The notes below the pieces were generated by a model. The model ran no database searches. It saw only the letters and a program-made list of their open reading frames with translations, and was not told the DNA's origin. A stretch of 64,000 bases of DNA from Salinibacterium sp. M195 (GTDB lineage Bacteria; Actinomycetota; Actinomycetes; Actinomycetales; Microbacteriaceae), in the NCBI RefSeq assembly GCF_019443965.1, contig NZ_CP040814.1:1240001-1304000 (forward strand), in the 5' to 3' direction. Of this stretch, positions 52,959 to 61,306 are shown piece by piece (positions within the stretch are counted from its first letter, which is position 1; each line of letters opens with the position of its first letter). Made by a program: the position numbers and the translations under genes.

Positions 52959-55900
52959 GTGTGGCGTGCAGATAAAGTTTCAGATGATTACTCGGTTGAC
53001 CCAGATTCGGTTGACGAGAACGTTGGTGACGCCGAAAACGAGCGCTCACATCCCCACATTCAGGTAACAGCGCCTCATACGCTGAGTTTTGGTGAGCCGA
53101 ACATTATGGCCGGAAACGTTGCAGAGCCCGCGTGGACGCTCTGGCGTTCGCAACTGTCAGAGTTGGGTGGTCAATCACCACTCCTGCACTTTGTGGATTC
53201 GCCGCGCACGCGCGTTGAGCTGTCGACGACTCACCCCGGTGGCCTCGCCCAGTTCATCACCGGCAAGCGCACACTTTTGTCGAGTTTGATCCGCGACGAT
53301 GTTGCACTGCGTTCTGCGAAGACTGCTGCTGGCGCTGTCGCGGCCAAGGGCCTTGAGCTGGCGACAGCTCGCGGTATCGACTCAGTGCATTTGGGTATCG
53401 GCATTGCGCGGTGGAATCACGACGACGTTGAGTATTGCGCGCCGGTGTTGTTGCGCCCACTGGCGATTCGTCGCCATGGTCGCGACTTTGAGCTGAAGTT
53501 GCGTGGCGCGGCCTACCTCAACCCAGAATTTGCTCGAGCGCTTGATGAGCAGTTTAAGCTGCGCCTCGATGCGGAATCCTTCGTCGCTCTCACCGATGCC
53601 GATGGCACTTTCAAGCCGAATCCGGTAATCGACCGGCTGCGTGGTCTCACCTCGCACCTCACTAATTTTGCGGTGAGTCCGCGATTGGTCGTATCGTCCT
53701 TTGCGGATGTTGCTCCCGGTCTTGCCGATGATGCCGCAACGCTGCAGCATCCGATTCTCGATGCGCTCGCGGGAAACACCGCTGCGGCGTGGACCATCAA
53801 GGAGGGTTACTCTCCGGTTCCGGCGCTATCGGCCGATGAGCGTTCGCCGCAAACGGATAATCTGCTTCTCGACGCCGATGCTGAGCAAGAGAATGTGATC
53901 GCTCAGATCGAAGCCGGCAACTCGTTGGTGGTTCGTACGCTGCCAGGCACTGGCGGAACTCAGACGATCGTCAACGCTGTTGGTGCCCTCGTCGCTCAAA
54001 ATAAGCGCGTGCTGGTGGTGACTCCGCGTCGTGCCTCACTGCATTCCATTGCTGACCGCTTTGGCGATATCGGACTGCCTGGCCTTGCCGTTGCCCCGCG
54101 CACGCTGCGTCGTGACATCATCCGCTCTATTTCGCGCAGCGAAAAAGCGGCTCATCCCCAAATCGAAGACGTGGATGAGGCTCTGCTTCGCCTTCGCAAA
54201 ATCATGCTCGACTACCGCGGCTCAATGTCGGTGGCCGACGATGTGCTCGGCGTCTCCGTTCTCGATTGCGTTTCAGAGCTCAGCCGCCTCGCACTGCTCC
54301 CCACCCCGCCGTCGACGACGGCTCGCCTGTCACGCGAAGCGGTCGAGAAGCTTGCCAAGGATCGCAGCTCCGCTACCGGCGTGATCATCGCAGCGGCCAA
54401 GCTCGGCGAGTTCAAGTACGGCCCAGGCGACTCGCCCTGGTACGGAGCACAGTTTGCCAATGGTGGTGAAGCGCTCAAAGCCCACGAGGTTGCCAAGCGC
54501 GCCAACATCCAGCTGTCAGATCTTCTCGATGTGGCTAACCGTCTCGTCTCCAACACTCGGATGCGACCGTTCCAAAGCGTAGAAGAGCTCGGCACTTACC
54601 TTCGTCTTCTCGTTGACCTACGGGAAACGCTTGACCGTTTCGTGCCGACGGTTTTCGATCGTGCGATCACTGAGCTTATTGCGGCAACAGCACCGCGTCG
54701 GGACTTCCCAGACATGACGAGCGCCAACCGTCGCCGTCTCAAGAAGCTGGCCCTCGAATACGTGCGCCCCGGCGTGCGCGTCAGCGACATGCACGCTGCC
54801 CTTATCCGCATTCAGAAGCAGCGGGTGCTCTGGCACCGTTTCGTCGCGGAGGGTGCGAGCCCTGCCGTTCCGGTTGGTATTGGCGAGGTTCAGCGCTCCT
54901 ACCAGCAGGTCTCAGAAGATCTCGCGACCCTCGACGTTCCTCTGGGCATCGCTGACTCCCACGTGAACCTCTCGAGTTTGCCGATTCCGTTCTTGATCGA
55001 CAAGGTTGCGGCGCTCGCTGCAGAGTCTGATGTGCTCAACAACTTGCAGGAGCGCACCGCCCTCATGGGCAGCCTGCGTGACCTCAAGCTGAACCCTTTG
55101 ATCGACGACTTGGCTAAGCGCCATGTGCCCGAAGATCAGGTTGCCGCCGAACTCGAACTCTCGTGGTGGAAATCGGCACTCGATTCCATGCTCGAAATGG
55201 ACCGTGCGCTGCTCAACGCCAACACCTCGGTCGTTGACCGTCTTGAAGCTGATTTCCGTCTCGTTGACGAGGCGCACGCTTCCGCGAACGCCAAGCAACT
55301 CTCGTGGCAAATCGCGGAGAACTGGAAGATCGGCCTTGTCGATTGGCCCGATGAGGCGAATGCGCTCAAGCGTGCGCTCTCCAAAGAGCGCCTCACCTCA
55401 TTTGACGTGCAGACGTCGGCGCCGCACCTCTCACGGACAATCGCGCCCGTCTGGCTCGCGTCGCCTTACGAGATCGACTCTGTTGTCGACACGATGCCGT
55501 TCGACACAGTTTTCCTCGTCGATGCCGGCGCGATGACCGTCGCCGAAGCGGCCGGAGCGATCCGCCGCTCCAAGCAGGTTGTCGTTGTTGGCGACCCCGT
55601 CATCCAGTCGCCGACCCCGTTCGAGATTGCGGTACGGGATGCCACGGCGGATGCGCCACCGCCCATCGATGACGCAGTTCGCGAAGCACTCGTCGAAGAT
55701 TCAGCGTTTGCGCGACTCAGTAGCGTGCTACCGACGCTGACCTTGACCCGCAGCTACCGCCCTGGCGGTGAAGAACTCGCCGAGCTCGTGAACCGTCGCT
55801 TCTACGACGGCCAGATCGAATCCCTGCCCTGGGCCGGAAGCTTCTTGGGTCACGGCAGTCTCGCCGTCAGCTACGTCAAGGACGGCATCGGCATGCCCGA

Positions 55901-56756
55901 CCCCGATTCTGGCGCAGTAGAGAGCCCAGACGCCGAAGTCTCGCGCGTCGTCGAGCTCGTGCTCGACCACGCCACTAAGCGACCGCAAGAGTCGCTCATG
56001 GTGATCACCGCCAGCCCGCTGCACTCGGTGCGCGTCATGCAGTCAGTTTTGGATGCTGTCAGCCGCCGCCGTCCAGAATTGCTCGATGTCATCATCGGCG
56101 ATCGTGCTGAACCGTTTACGGTCACCACGATTGATCAGGCTGTGGCCCAAAGCCGCGACCGCGTCATTTTCTCCATCGGATACGGCCGCACACCACACGG
56201 TCGCGTGCTTTCCGACTTCGGTTCGCTTGGCGAGCCTGGGGGAGAGCGCCTGCTCGCGGTCGCTATGACGCGGGCCCGTCGCTCACTCGAGATTGTCACT
56301 TCCTTCCGCTCAGAAGACCTCGACGACGGGCGTATGAAGCACGGTGCTGTTGCCCTTGCCGAGGTGCTCGATGAAGTGGATGCTCGCTACGCCGAAATCC
56401 CCGTGCCCGACGACAGTGATCCCATGCTCGTCGATCTGGCTCGTCGTCTGGAACTTCGCGGACTGCGCGTTGCTCTCGGCCACCGTGCCAAGCTCGGCCT
56501 TGTCGCGTCACGCGGTGGGCGGTGCGGAACGATCGAAACTGATGCCATGGTGCACGGGTCTAGTTTGCGAGAGTCGCTGCGTTTGCGCCCAGAGTTGCTA
56601 CGTCGACTGGGTTGGCACTACTTGCGCGTGCATGCCTTTGAACTGTTCAGCGACCCCGATCAAGTGGCCGACAAGGTTGCACGGATGCTCGGAGCTGAAC
56701 CAGCTCCCGACACCGAGCCGATTGCGATCATTCGCGCCACCCGTCCCGAGCAGTAA
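52959..56756 (+). CDS. Superfamily 1-like helicase with degenerate ATP site and nuclease-like C-terminus
   Basis: A 1265-aa protein. Residues 1-310 form an N-terminal domain ('LGGQSPLLHFVDSP', 'KRTLLSSLIRDDVALRSAK') as in DUF4011-type helicases. The P-loop reads 'RTLPGTGGTQTIV' (about 328-337), with Gly in place of the catalytic Lys; Walker B reads 'VFLVDAGAM' (about 850), with Ala in place of Glu. Later motifs are kept: 'LTRSYRPGGEELAELVNRRF', 'TIDQAVAQSRDRVIFSIGY' and 'AVAMTRARRSLEIV'. The last about 100 residues ('SLRESLRLRPELLRRLGWHY') resemble the restriction-endonuclease-like domain of this class. A long coiled middle region separates the lobes. GTG start; ATG 53106 is an alternative. 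Confidence 0.85.
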   Translation: MWRADKVSDDYSVDPDSVDENVGDAENERSHPHIQVTAPHTLSFGEPNIMAGNVAEPAWTLWRSQLSELGGQSPLLHFVDSPRTRVELSTTHPGGLAQFITGKRTLLSSLIRDDVALRSAKTAAGAVAAKGLELATARGIDSVHLGIGIARWNHDDVEYCAPVLLRPLAIRRHGRDFELKLRGAAYLNPEFARALDEQFKLRLDAESFVALTDADGTFKPNPVIDRLRGLTSHLTNFAVSPRLVVSSFADVAPGLADDAATLQHPILDALAGNTAAAWTIKEGYSPVPALSADERSPQTDNLLLDADAEQENVIAQIEAGNSLVVRTLPGTGGTQTIVNAVGALVAQNKRVLVVTPRRASLHSIADRFGDIGLPGLAVAPRTLRRDIIRSISRSEKAAHPQIEDVDEALLRLRKIMLDYRGSMSVADDVLGVSVLDCVSELSRLALLPTPPSTTARLSREAVEKLAKDRSSATGVIIAAAKLGEFKYGPGDSPWYGAQFANGGEALKAHEVAKRANIQLSDLLDVANRLVSNTRMRPFQSVEELGTYLRLLVDLRETLDRFVPTVFDRAITELIAATAPRRDFPDMTSANRRRLKKLALEYVRPGVRVSDMHAALIRIQKQRVLWHRFVAEGASPAVPVGIGEVQRSYQQVSEDLATLDVPLGIADSHVNLSSLPIPFLIDKVAALAAESDVLNNLQERTALMGSLRDLKLNPLIDDLAKRHVPEDQVAAELELSWWKSALDSMLEMDRALLNANTSVVDRLEADFRLVDEAHASANAKQLSWQIAENWKIGLVDWPDEANALKRALSKERLTSFDVQTSAPHLSRTIAPVWLASPYEIDSVVDTMPFDTVFLVDAGAMTVAEAAGAIRRSKQVVVVGDPVIQSPTPFEIAVRDATADAPPPIDDAVREALVEDSAFARLSSVLPTLTLTRSYRPGGEELAELVNRRFYDGQIESLPWAGSFLGHGSLAVSYVKDGIGMPDPDSGAVESPDAEVSRVVELVLDHATKRPQESLMVITASPLHSVRVMQSVLDAVSRRRPELLDVIIGDRAEPFTVTTIDQAVAQSRDRVIFSIGYGRTPHGRVLSDFGSLGEPGGERLLAVAMTRARRSLEIVTSFRSEDLDDGRMKHGAVALAEVLDEVDARYAEIPVPDDSDPMLVDLARRLELRGLRVALGHRAKLGLVASRGGRCGTIETDAMVHGSSLRESLRLRPELLRRLGWHYLRVHAFELFSDPDQVADKVARMLGAEPAPDTEPIAIIRATRPEQ

Positions 56757-56759
56757 CCC

Positions 56760-56966
56760 GTGACGGGCACTGATGAGTCGCGTTCGGGCGAGCAACACGA
56801 CGAGCACGACTCGTCTCGCGATCGAACCCAGGGTCGGAAGCGTCGGCGAGTGACGACAGCGCCACCCGAAGGATCTGACCCTCATCCCACCGGCGAACCG
56901 GAACGGCATCCGGTTAACGAAAATGACGAGCGGCTCAAGGGCGACAAACCTCCGCATTGGGGATAA
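56760..56966 (+). CDS. Short polar protein, unknown function
   Basis: A 68-aa very hydrophilic protein. GTG start three bases after the helicase stop. It is rich in Arg, Asp, Glu and Pro and ends 'NENDERLKGDKPPHWG', which I recall as a conserved ending of small proteins in this family of bacteria. Probably disordered. Position suggests co-translation with the helicase gene. Confidence 0.68.
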   Translation: MTGTDESRSGEQHDEHDSSRDRTQGRKRRRVTTAPPEGSDPHPTGEPERHPVNENDERLKGDKPPHWG

Positions 56967-57026
56967 GTGCCTTGGCCGCTCGCCGATACTTCGTGAGCTA
57001 CGAGGGTAGCTGAGCGCTGCCTCGCG

Positions 57027-57437
57027 CTAGTTGTTTTGCTTAGCGAGCAGGTCGCGAATCTGAAGTAGCAGCTCGGCTTCGGTCGGCCCAGCTTCGGGCT
57101 CGACAACCTTGGGCTTGCGAGCGTTGGCGAGCTTATTGGCGTAGTTCATTGGCGCGACGATTGCGAAGTACACGACGACGGCGATGAGCAAAAACTGGAT
57201 GACGGCCGCGATTACGGCGCCGAAGTAGATGACGGCATCCTCACCGCCAGCGTTGGGGATGGCCACTGGCAGCGCTTTGGCAAGGTTTTCGGCATTGAAC
57301 AGTGCCCCAATGAGGGGGTTGAAGACTGCCTCGACAATTGTATTGACGACTGCGGTGAACGCAGCGCCAATAACAACGGCGACGGCAAGGTCAATGACGT
57401 TGCCGCGCAAAATAAAGGTCTTAAATCCGCTTAACAT
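57027..57437 (-). CDS. mscL: Large-conductance mechanosensitive channel
   Basis: A 136-aa MscL. It starts 'MLSGFKTFILRGNVIDLAVA' (amphipathic helix and first membrane helix); the second helix is 'FLLIAVVVYFAIVAPMNYAN'. The C-terminal bundle 'TEAELLLQIRDLLAKQ' is typical. AAGGAG lies 6 nt before the ATG. It opens under osmotic downshock. Co-directional with fmdB upstream (30-bp gap). Confidence 0.96.
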   Translation of the reverse strand: MLSGFKTFILRGNVIDLAVAVVIGAAFTAVVNTIVEAVFNPLIGALFNAENLAKALPVAIPNAGGEDAVIYFGAVIAAVIQFLLIAVVVYFAIVAPMNYANKLANARKPKVVEPEAGPTEAELLLQIRDLLAKQNN

Positions 57438-57467
57438 TGTTGCTCCTTCTTGTGGGGGATACGTCAA

Positions 57468-57833
57468 CTATGACGCTTTTGCCGCCGACGGAGAAGCGGA
57501 TGACGAAGTCGAGGAGCTCGAGGATCCTGAAGTCGACGAGCCCGTTGTCGAGGCCGCAGCGGGCGTGGAGTCTGACTTCTTGGACTCCGATGATGAGCTC
57601 GAAGAGCTGCCGGAGGAGCCGGACGTGCTTGAGCCTGATTCGCTTGAACTCGTGGTGGCGCGGGAATCGTTGCGATAGAAACCGGAGCCGTTAAAAGTCA
57701 CGCCGACCGCCGAGAACACCTTGCGGAGTTTTCCCTGACAGGTGGGGCACACCGTGAGCGAGTCATCGGTGAACGACTGCTGAATATCGAAAGCATTGTC
57801 GCATTCGGTGCAGCGGTAAGAGTAAGTAGGCAC
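57468..57833 (-). CDS. FmdB-type zinc-ribbon protein with Ser-rich tail
   Basis: A 121-aa protein. Residues 1-45 form the FmdB zinc ribbon ('MPTYSYRCTECDNAFDIQQS', 'CPTCQGKLRKVF'). The last 60 residues are almost only Ser, Gly, Thr and Ala, a disordered low-complexity tail. The role of FmdB proteins is unclear; often linked to regulation or maturation. It lies between mscL and the formyl-THF cyclo-ligase gene on the same strand (8-bp gap). Confidence 0.9.
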   Translation of the reverse strand: MPTYSYRCTECDNAFDIQQSFTDDSLTVCPTCQGKLRKVFSAVGVTFNGSGFYRNDSRATTSSSESGSSTSGSSGSSSSSSSESKKSDSTPAAASTTGSSTSGSSSSSTSSSASPSAAKAS

Positions 57834-57840
57834 TTGTTCC

Positions 57841-58431
57841 TTAGTTGTGCTCGGTAATGGTCACAATTCCCGAGGGAGTAACGATGCCATTTACTGGTTG
57901 GTCATGAATCTCTGTCGGAACAGCATCCACATATTCGTTGTCAAAGATCACAGCGTAGACGGGAGGCTTTGTCTCCATCGAGCCGAGAGTTTTATCAAAG
58001 TAGCCGCGACCCCATCCCATGCGCATCCCTGTGCGATCCACGGATGCTGCAGGCACGATGATCAAATCGACGTCGTTGATAGCGATAGGGCCGAGGACCT
58101 CACTGGTGGGCGCTGGCATTCCGATGAGGTCTTGGTCTTCTTCTGCACCATCGTAGGGTGCCCAGTCGAGCAGGCCGTCGGCACGCGAGATGGGGAGCAA
58201 CACGGTGATGTAGTGTTCGCAGGCCCAGCGCAAGAATCCGCGCGTTTCGGGTTCGTCCGACGTAGAAAGGTACGCGGCGATCGAAGTTGACCCAAGTTTC
58301 TGAGTGAGCTCGATGAGGTGCTCTGTTATCCCTGTATTAAATTCTTCCCGCTCTTTGGCGGTACAAATGCGTCGGCGTTCGCGTAATTCGGCCCGGAGTG
58401 CACGTTTATCGTGACTGACGTCGTCGGTCAT
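57841..58431 (-). CDS. 5-formyltetrahydrofolate cyclo-ligase
   Basis: A 196-aa enzyme of folate metabolism converting 5-formyl-THF to 5,10-methenyl-THF with ATP. The basic start 'KRALRAELRERRRICTAKER' and the family core 'GMRMGWGRGYFDKTLGSMET' are clear. ATG 58431 is chosen because a TAGAAT box lies 7 bp upstream, giving a leaderless transcript. It is divergent from galU and co-directional with fmdB downstream. Confidence 0.93.
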   Translation of the reverse strand: MTDDVSHDKRALRAELRERRRICTAKEREEFNTGITEHLIELTQKLGSTSIAAYLSTSDEPETRGFLRWACEHYITVLLPISRADGLLDWAPYDGAEEDQDLIGMPAPTSEVLGPIAINDVDLIIVPAASVDRTGMRMGWGRGYFDKTLGSMETKPPVYAVIFDNEYVDAVPTEIHDQPVNGIVTPSGIVTITEHN

Positions 58432-58438
58432 ACAATCC

Positions 58439-58464
58439 ATTCTACGAGACTGGCCGACTACGCT
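58439..58464. promoter_or_regulatory. Divergent leaderless promoters (cyclo-ligase and galU)
   Basis: Minus strand: TAGAAT (58439-58444), 7 bp from the cyclo-ligase ATG. Plus strand: TACGCT (58459-58464), 6 bp from the galU ATG. The two starts are only 39 bp apart. Confidence 0.6.
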
Positions 58465-58470
58465 GTACCT

Positions 58471-59361
58471 ATGGCTACGAAGATTACTAAAGCGGTTATT
58501 CCTGCTGCAGGTCTGGGCACACGATTTCTCCCGGCAACGAAAGCTATGCCCAAGGAGATGTTGCCGGTTGTCGACAAACCGGCCATCCAATATGTCGTAG
58601 AGGAAGCGGTTGCTGCTGGCCTCACTGATGTCCTCATGATCACCGGGCGAAATAAGAACGCCCTGGAAAATCACTTCGACCGCATGACCGAGTTGGAAAC
58701 AACTCTTCAGCTGAAGGGTGACACCGATCGCCTGCACAAAGTCGAGTTCTCTAACGACCTTGCTGACATGCACTACGTGCGCCAGGGAGACCCTCGCGGT
58801 CTCGGCCACGCCATCCTGCGGGCAAGAATGCACGTTGGTAACGAGCCATTCGCGGTGCTCCTCGGTGACGACCTCATCGATGACCGTGATGTTCTCCTCT
58901 CTCGCATGCTCGAGGAGCAGGCCGGCCGCAACGCCACGGTCATCGCTCTCATGGAGGTTGACCCCGCCCAGAGCCACATGTACGGCATCGCCACGGTCGA
59001 GCCGACTGACGACAGCGACGTTGTGCGCATCACGGGGCTCGTCGAAAAACCTGTTCAAGGCACAGCGCTCTCCAACCTCGCCATCATCGGCCGCTACGTT
59101 CTCCGCCCCGAGATCTTTGATGTTCTTGAGCGGACGGATCCGGGCAAGGGCGGCGAAATTCAGCTCACAGATGCCCTGCAAGAAATGGCAGAGAACGACA
59201 TTGCCGGCGGCGTTTATGGTGTCGTGTTCCGCGGTCGTCGTTACGACACAGGCGACCGTCTCGACTACATCAAGGCGATCGTGCAGTTGGCTGTCGAACG
59301 TGACGATCTTGGCCCCGACTTACGGCCGTGGCTCAAGCAGTTCAGTTCAACGCTGGACTAG
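58471..59361 (+). CDS. galU: UTP-glucose-1-phosphate uridylyltransferase
   Basis: A 296-aa nucleotidyltransferase making UDP-glucose. 'KAVIPAAGLGTRFLPATKAM' is the nucleotide-binding signature, followed by 'PKEMLPVVDKPAIQYVVEEA'. 'GDDLIDDRDVLLSRML' and 'TGLVEKP' are also typical. The ATG is preceded by a TACGCT box at 6 bp (leaderless). It feeds cell-wall and carbohydrate synthesis. It is followed at 3 bp by an acetyltransferase gene. Confidence 0.96.
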   Translation: MATKITKAVIPAAGLGTRFLPATKAMPKEMLPVVDKPAIQYVVEEAVAAGLTDVLMITGRNKNALENHFDRMTELETTLQLKGDTDRLHKVEFSNDLADMHYVRQGDPRGLGHAILRARMHVGNEPFAVLLGDDLIDDRDVLLSRMLEEQAGRNATVIALMEVDPAQSHMYGIATVEPTDDSDVVRITGLVEKPVQGTALSNLAIIGRYVLRPEIFDVLERTDPGKGGEIQLTDALQEMAENDIAGGVYGVVFRGRRYDTGDRLDYIKAIVQLAVERDDLGPDLRPWLKQFSSTLD

Positions 59362-59364
59362 TAC

Positions 59365-60024
59365 GTGGCGTATGGCATTCCGACGCTGAGCGACGGAGAC
59401 ATCAGCATTCGCCCGATCCGGGTTCGTGACGCACGAGCGCTAGAGCAAGAGCTTCGTGATAACCGCGGGTGGCTTCGCCAATGGGAGGCAACGAGCCCCG
59501 TCGGGCCGTCGTCGTTCGACGTAAAGTCGAGCATCCGCGGGCTATTGCAGCAGTCTCGCGTTGGCGCCGGTCTCCCTTTCGTTATTGAATACGCCGGTGA
59601 GATCGCTGGGCAACTCAACGTCTCATCGATCACGTATGGGTCGCTTGCTTCCGCCACGATTGGCTATTGGGTCTCGGAACGATTCGCCGGTAAAGGGCTC
59701 ACTCCAACCGCGGTCGCGCTAGCGACGGACTACTGTTTTTTTCAACTCGGACTGCACCGGATGGAGATCTGCATCCGTCCGGAAAATGCGCCCAGTTTGC
59801 GGGTCGTCGAGAAGCTCGGGTTTCGCTACGAGGGGCTGAGGCGTCGCTTCATCCACATCGATGGTGATTGGCGCGACCACTTCTGTTTCGCTCTCACCGT
59901 TGAAGAACTTCCTCAGGGCGTCTTGCGTCGTTGGAAGGCAGGCGATGCTCCAGAAGGCGACGCTCACATTCCGACGATCGATCGCACAAACGCTGCCAAC
60001 CCGCTTAACCTGCCGCGCCGCTAA
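59365..60024 (+). CDS. GNAT acetyltransferase, RimJ/RimL type
   Basis: A 219-aa acetyltransferase. 'IGYWVSERFAGKGLTPTAVA' is the acetyl-CoA binding motif and 'FQLGLHRMEICIRPENAPSL' with 'VVEKLGFRYEGLRRRFIHID' completes the RimJ/RimL pattern, usually acting on protein N-termini or small amines. GTG start three bases after galU, so the two are co-transcribed. The exact substrate is unknown. Confidence 0.92.
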   Translation: MAYGIPTLSDGDISIRPIRVRDARALEQELRDNRGWLRQWEATSPVGPSSFDVKSSIRGLLQQSRVGAGLPFVIEYAGEIAGQLNVSSITYGSLASATIGYWVSERFAGKGLTPTAVALATDYCFFQLGLHRMEICIRPENAPSLRVVEKLGFRYEGLRRRFIHIDGDWRDHFCFALTVEELPQGVLRRWKAGDAPEGDAHIPTIDRTNAANPLNLPRR

Positions 60025-60122
60025 CAACGTTCGTTCGAGCATCCGGGCGATTCTCAGTATCTTTTGGTTTTACTGCCGCGTGCCGACAGCGAGTCTTGCT
60101 CGGATGCTCGTACCGTATAGCC

Positions 60123-61058
60123 ATGGAATTCACCAGTATCGGCGGCGGCGTGATGATCGCGCTCGCGGCGGGGCTCTGGCTGGTGTACCTCGTCCCTAAC
60201 TGGTTTAAGAACCGGGAGTACCTCGCAACGGAACGCAACGCGGTTCGGCTTCAGCAGACGATTCGTGTTCTCGCGCAGACGTCTGAAATGCCTGAAGAGG
60301 TTCGTGCTGAAGCTGTTGCACGCTCGGCAGCTGAGTTGGCGAAAGTCAGAGCACTTCACGGTCCTGTCGCTGTGGGTCGTGCTGTTGTTCCCCCCACCCG
60401 TGAGCAAGCACTCGCGTTGTCTGCACGACGCCTTCGCCGTACCCGCGCTCTTACCGCTCTGGTGCTCCTCGCCAGTGTCATTGTGATGGGCGTTCAGATT
60501 TCTCTCATCGTCACTTCGGGCGCCGCTCTCGTTTCCGGAACCTGGTTGGTTCTCGCAACGGCAACGATGGCCGGGATTAGCGCCGGCGCCATGCTTTCTC
60601 GTCTTGCCGAACGCTCGCGCGCGACCCGGGCGGAGACGACACCCACCGTACGCACGGCGGCTCCGCGTCGCCGAGTGGTGCTCTCTGCTGATGCTCCTAT
60701 CGAAAACGTCACGGCGAAAGTCAGCTGGACTCCCGTGCCAGTTCCGAAGCCGATGTACTTGACCCGGAGCAATGCTCCGGCAGCGGCCGTGGCCGCAGCA
60801 CGTCACGCCGGTGAGATTGACACCGAATTGCGTGCTGCTGCAGAAGCTGCGGAACAGGCATTGCGGGCAAGCTCGGTCGCAACCGCCGCAGCCTTGCGCG
60901 ATGCTGAACTAGCCCGCGAAGCCAAGCGTGCTCCAGCAAAGCCTGTTGCTGTCCCCGCAGCGGCGGCGCCAAGTCGCTTTGCGGGAATGGGTATCGTCGA
61001 CGTTCAGGGTGGTGCGCCCGATCTGGATGCCGCGCTCGCTCGTCGTCGCGCCAGCTAA
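60123..61058 (+). CDS. Membrane protein with Ala-rich C-terminus, unknown function
   Basis: A 311-aa protein. Membrane helices at about 8-23 ('VMIALAAGLWLVYLVPNWF'), 110-128 and 137-157; the rest is cytoplasmic and rich in Ala and Arg. 'WFKNREYLATERNAVRLQQT' follows the first helix and is a pattern I recognise from conserved actinobacterial proteins, without a known function. ATG 60123 follows a TACCGT box by 6 nt (leaderless). Co-directional with the acetyltransferase but with 98 bp between. Confidence 0.75.
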   Translation: MEFTSIGGGVMIALAAGLWLVYLVPNWFKNREYLATERNAVRLQQTIRVLAQTSEMPEEVRAEAVARSAAELAKVRALHGPVAVGRAVVPPTREQALALSARRLRRTRALTALVLLASVIVMGVQISLIVTSGAALVSGTWLVLATATMAGISAGAMLSRLAERSRATRAETTPTVRTAAPRRRVVLSADAPIENVTAKVSWTPVPVPKPMYLTRSNAPAAAVAAARHAGEIDTELRAAAEAAEQALRASSVATAAALRDAELAREAKRAPAKPVAVPAAAAPSRFAGMGIVDVQGGAPDLDAALARRRAS

Positions 61059-61175
61059 CGGCTGCGACCGCGAGGGAGTAGAGCCGCGGTGCCGGCGCTC
61101 TGATCCGTGATGTCGTGATGTCGTGAGGTCGTTCCGCACGGCGAGCACTGAGTGATAATGTTACTGACGTAGTAC

Positions 61176-61248
61176 GGGCCCTTGGCGCAGTTGGTAGCGC
61201 GCCTCGTTCGCATCGAGGAGGTCAGGAGTTCAAATCTCCTAGGGTCCA
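61176..61248 (+). tRNA. tRNA-Ala (CGC anticodon)
   Basis: Acceptor stem GGGCCCT/AGGGTCC, D arm GCGC/GCGC, anticodon stem CCTCG/CGAGG with loop TTCGCAT (anticodon CGC), T arm AGGAG/CTCCT around TTCAAAT. A CCA follows the discriminator A at 61249-61251, so the 3' end is encoded. Confidence 0.95.
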
Positions 61249-61306
61249 CCATTAGCGAGATTCACTTGCAGCGAGCGCGCACGTCGCATTTGTGCGGCGC
61301 TATTCA

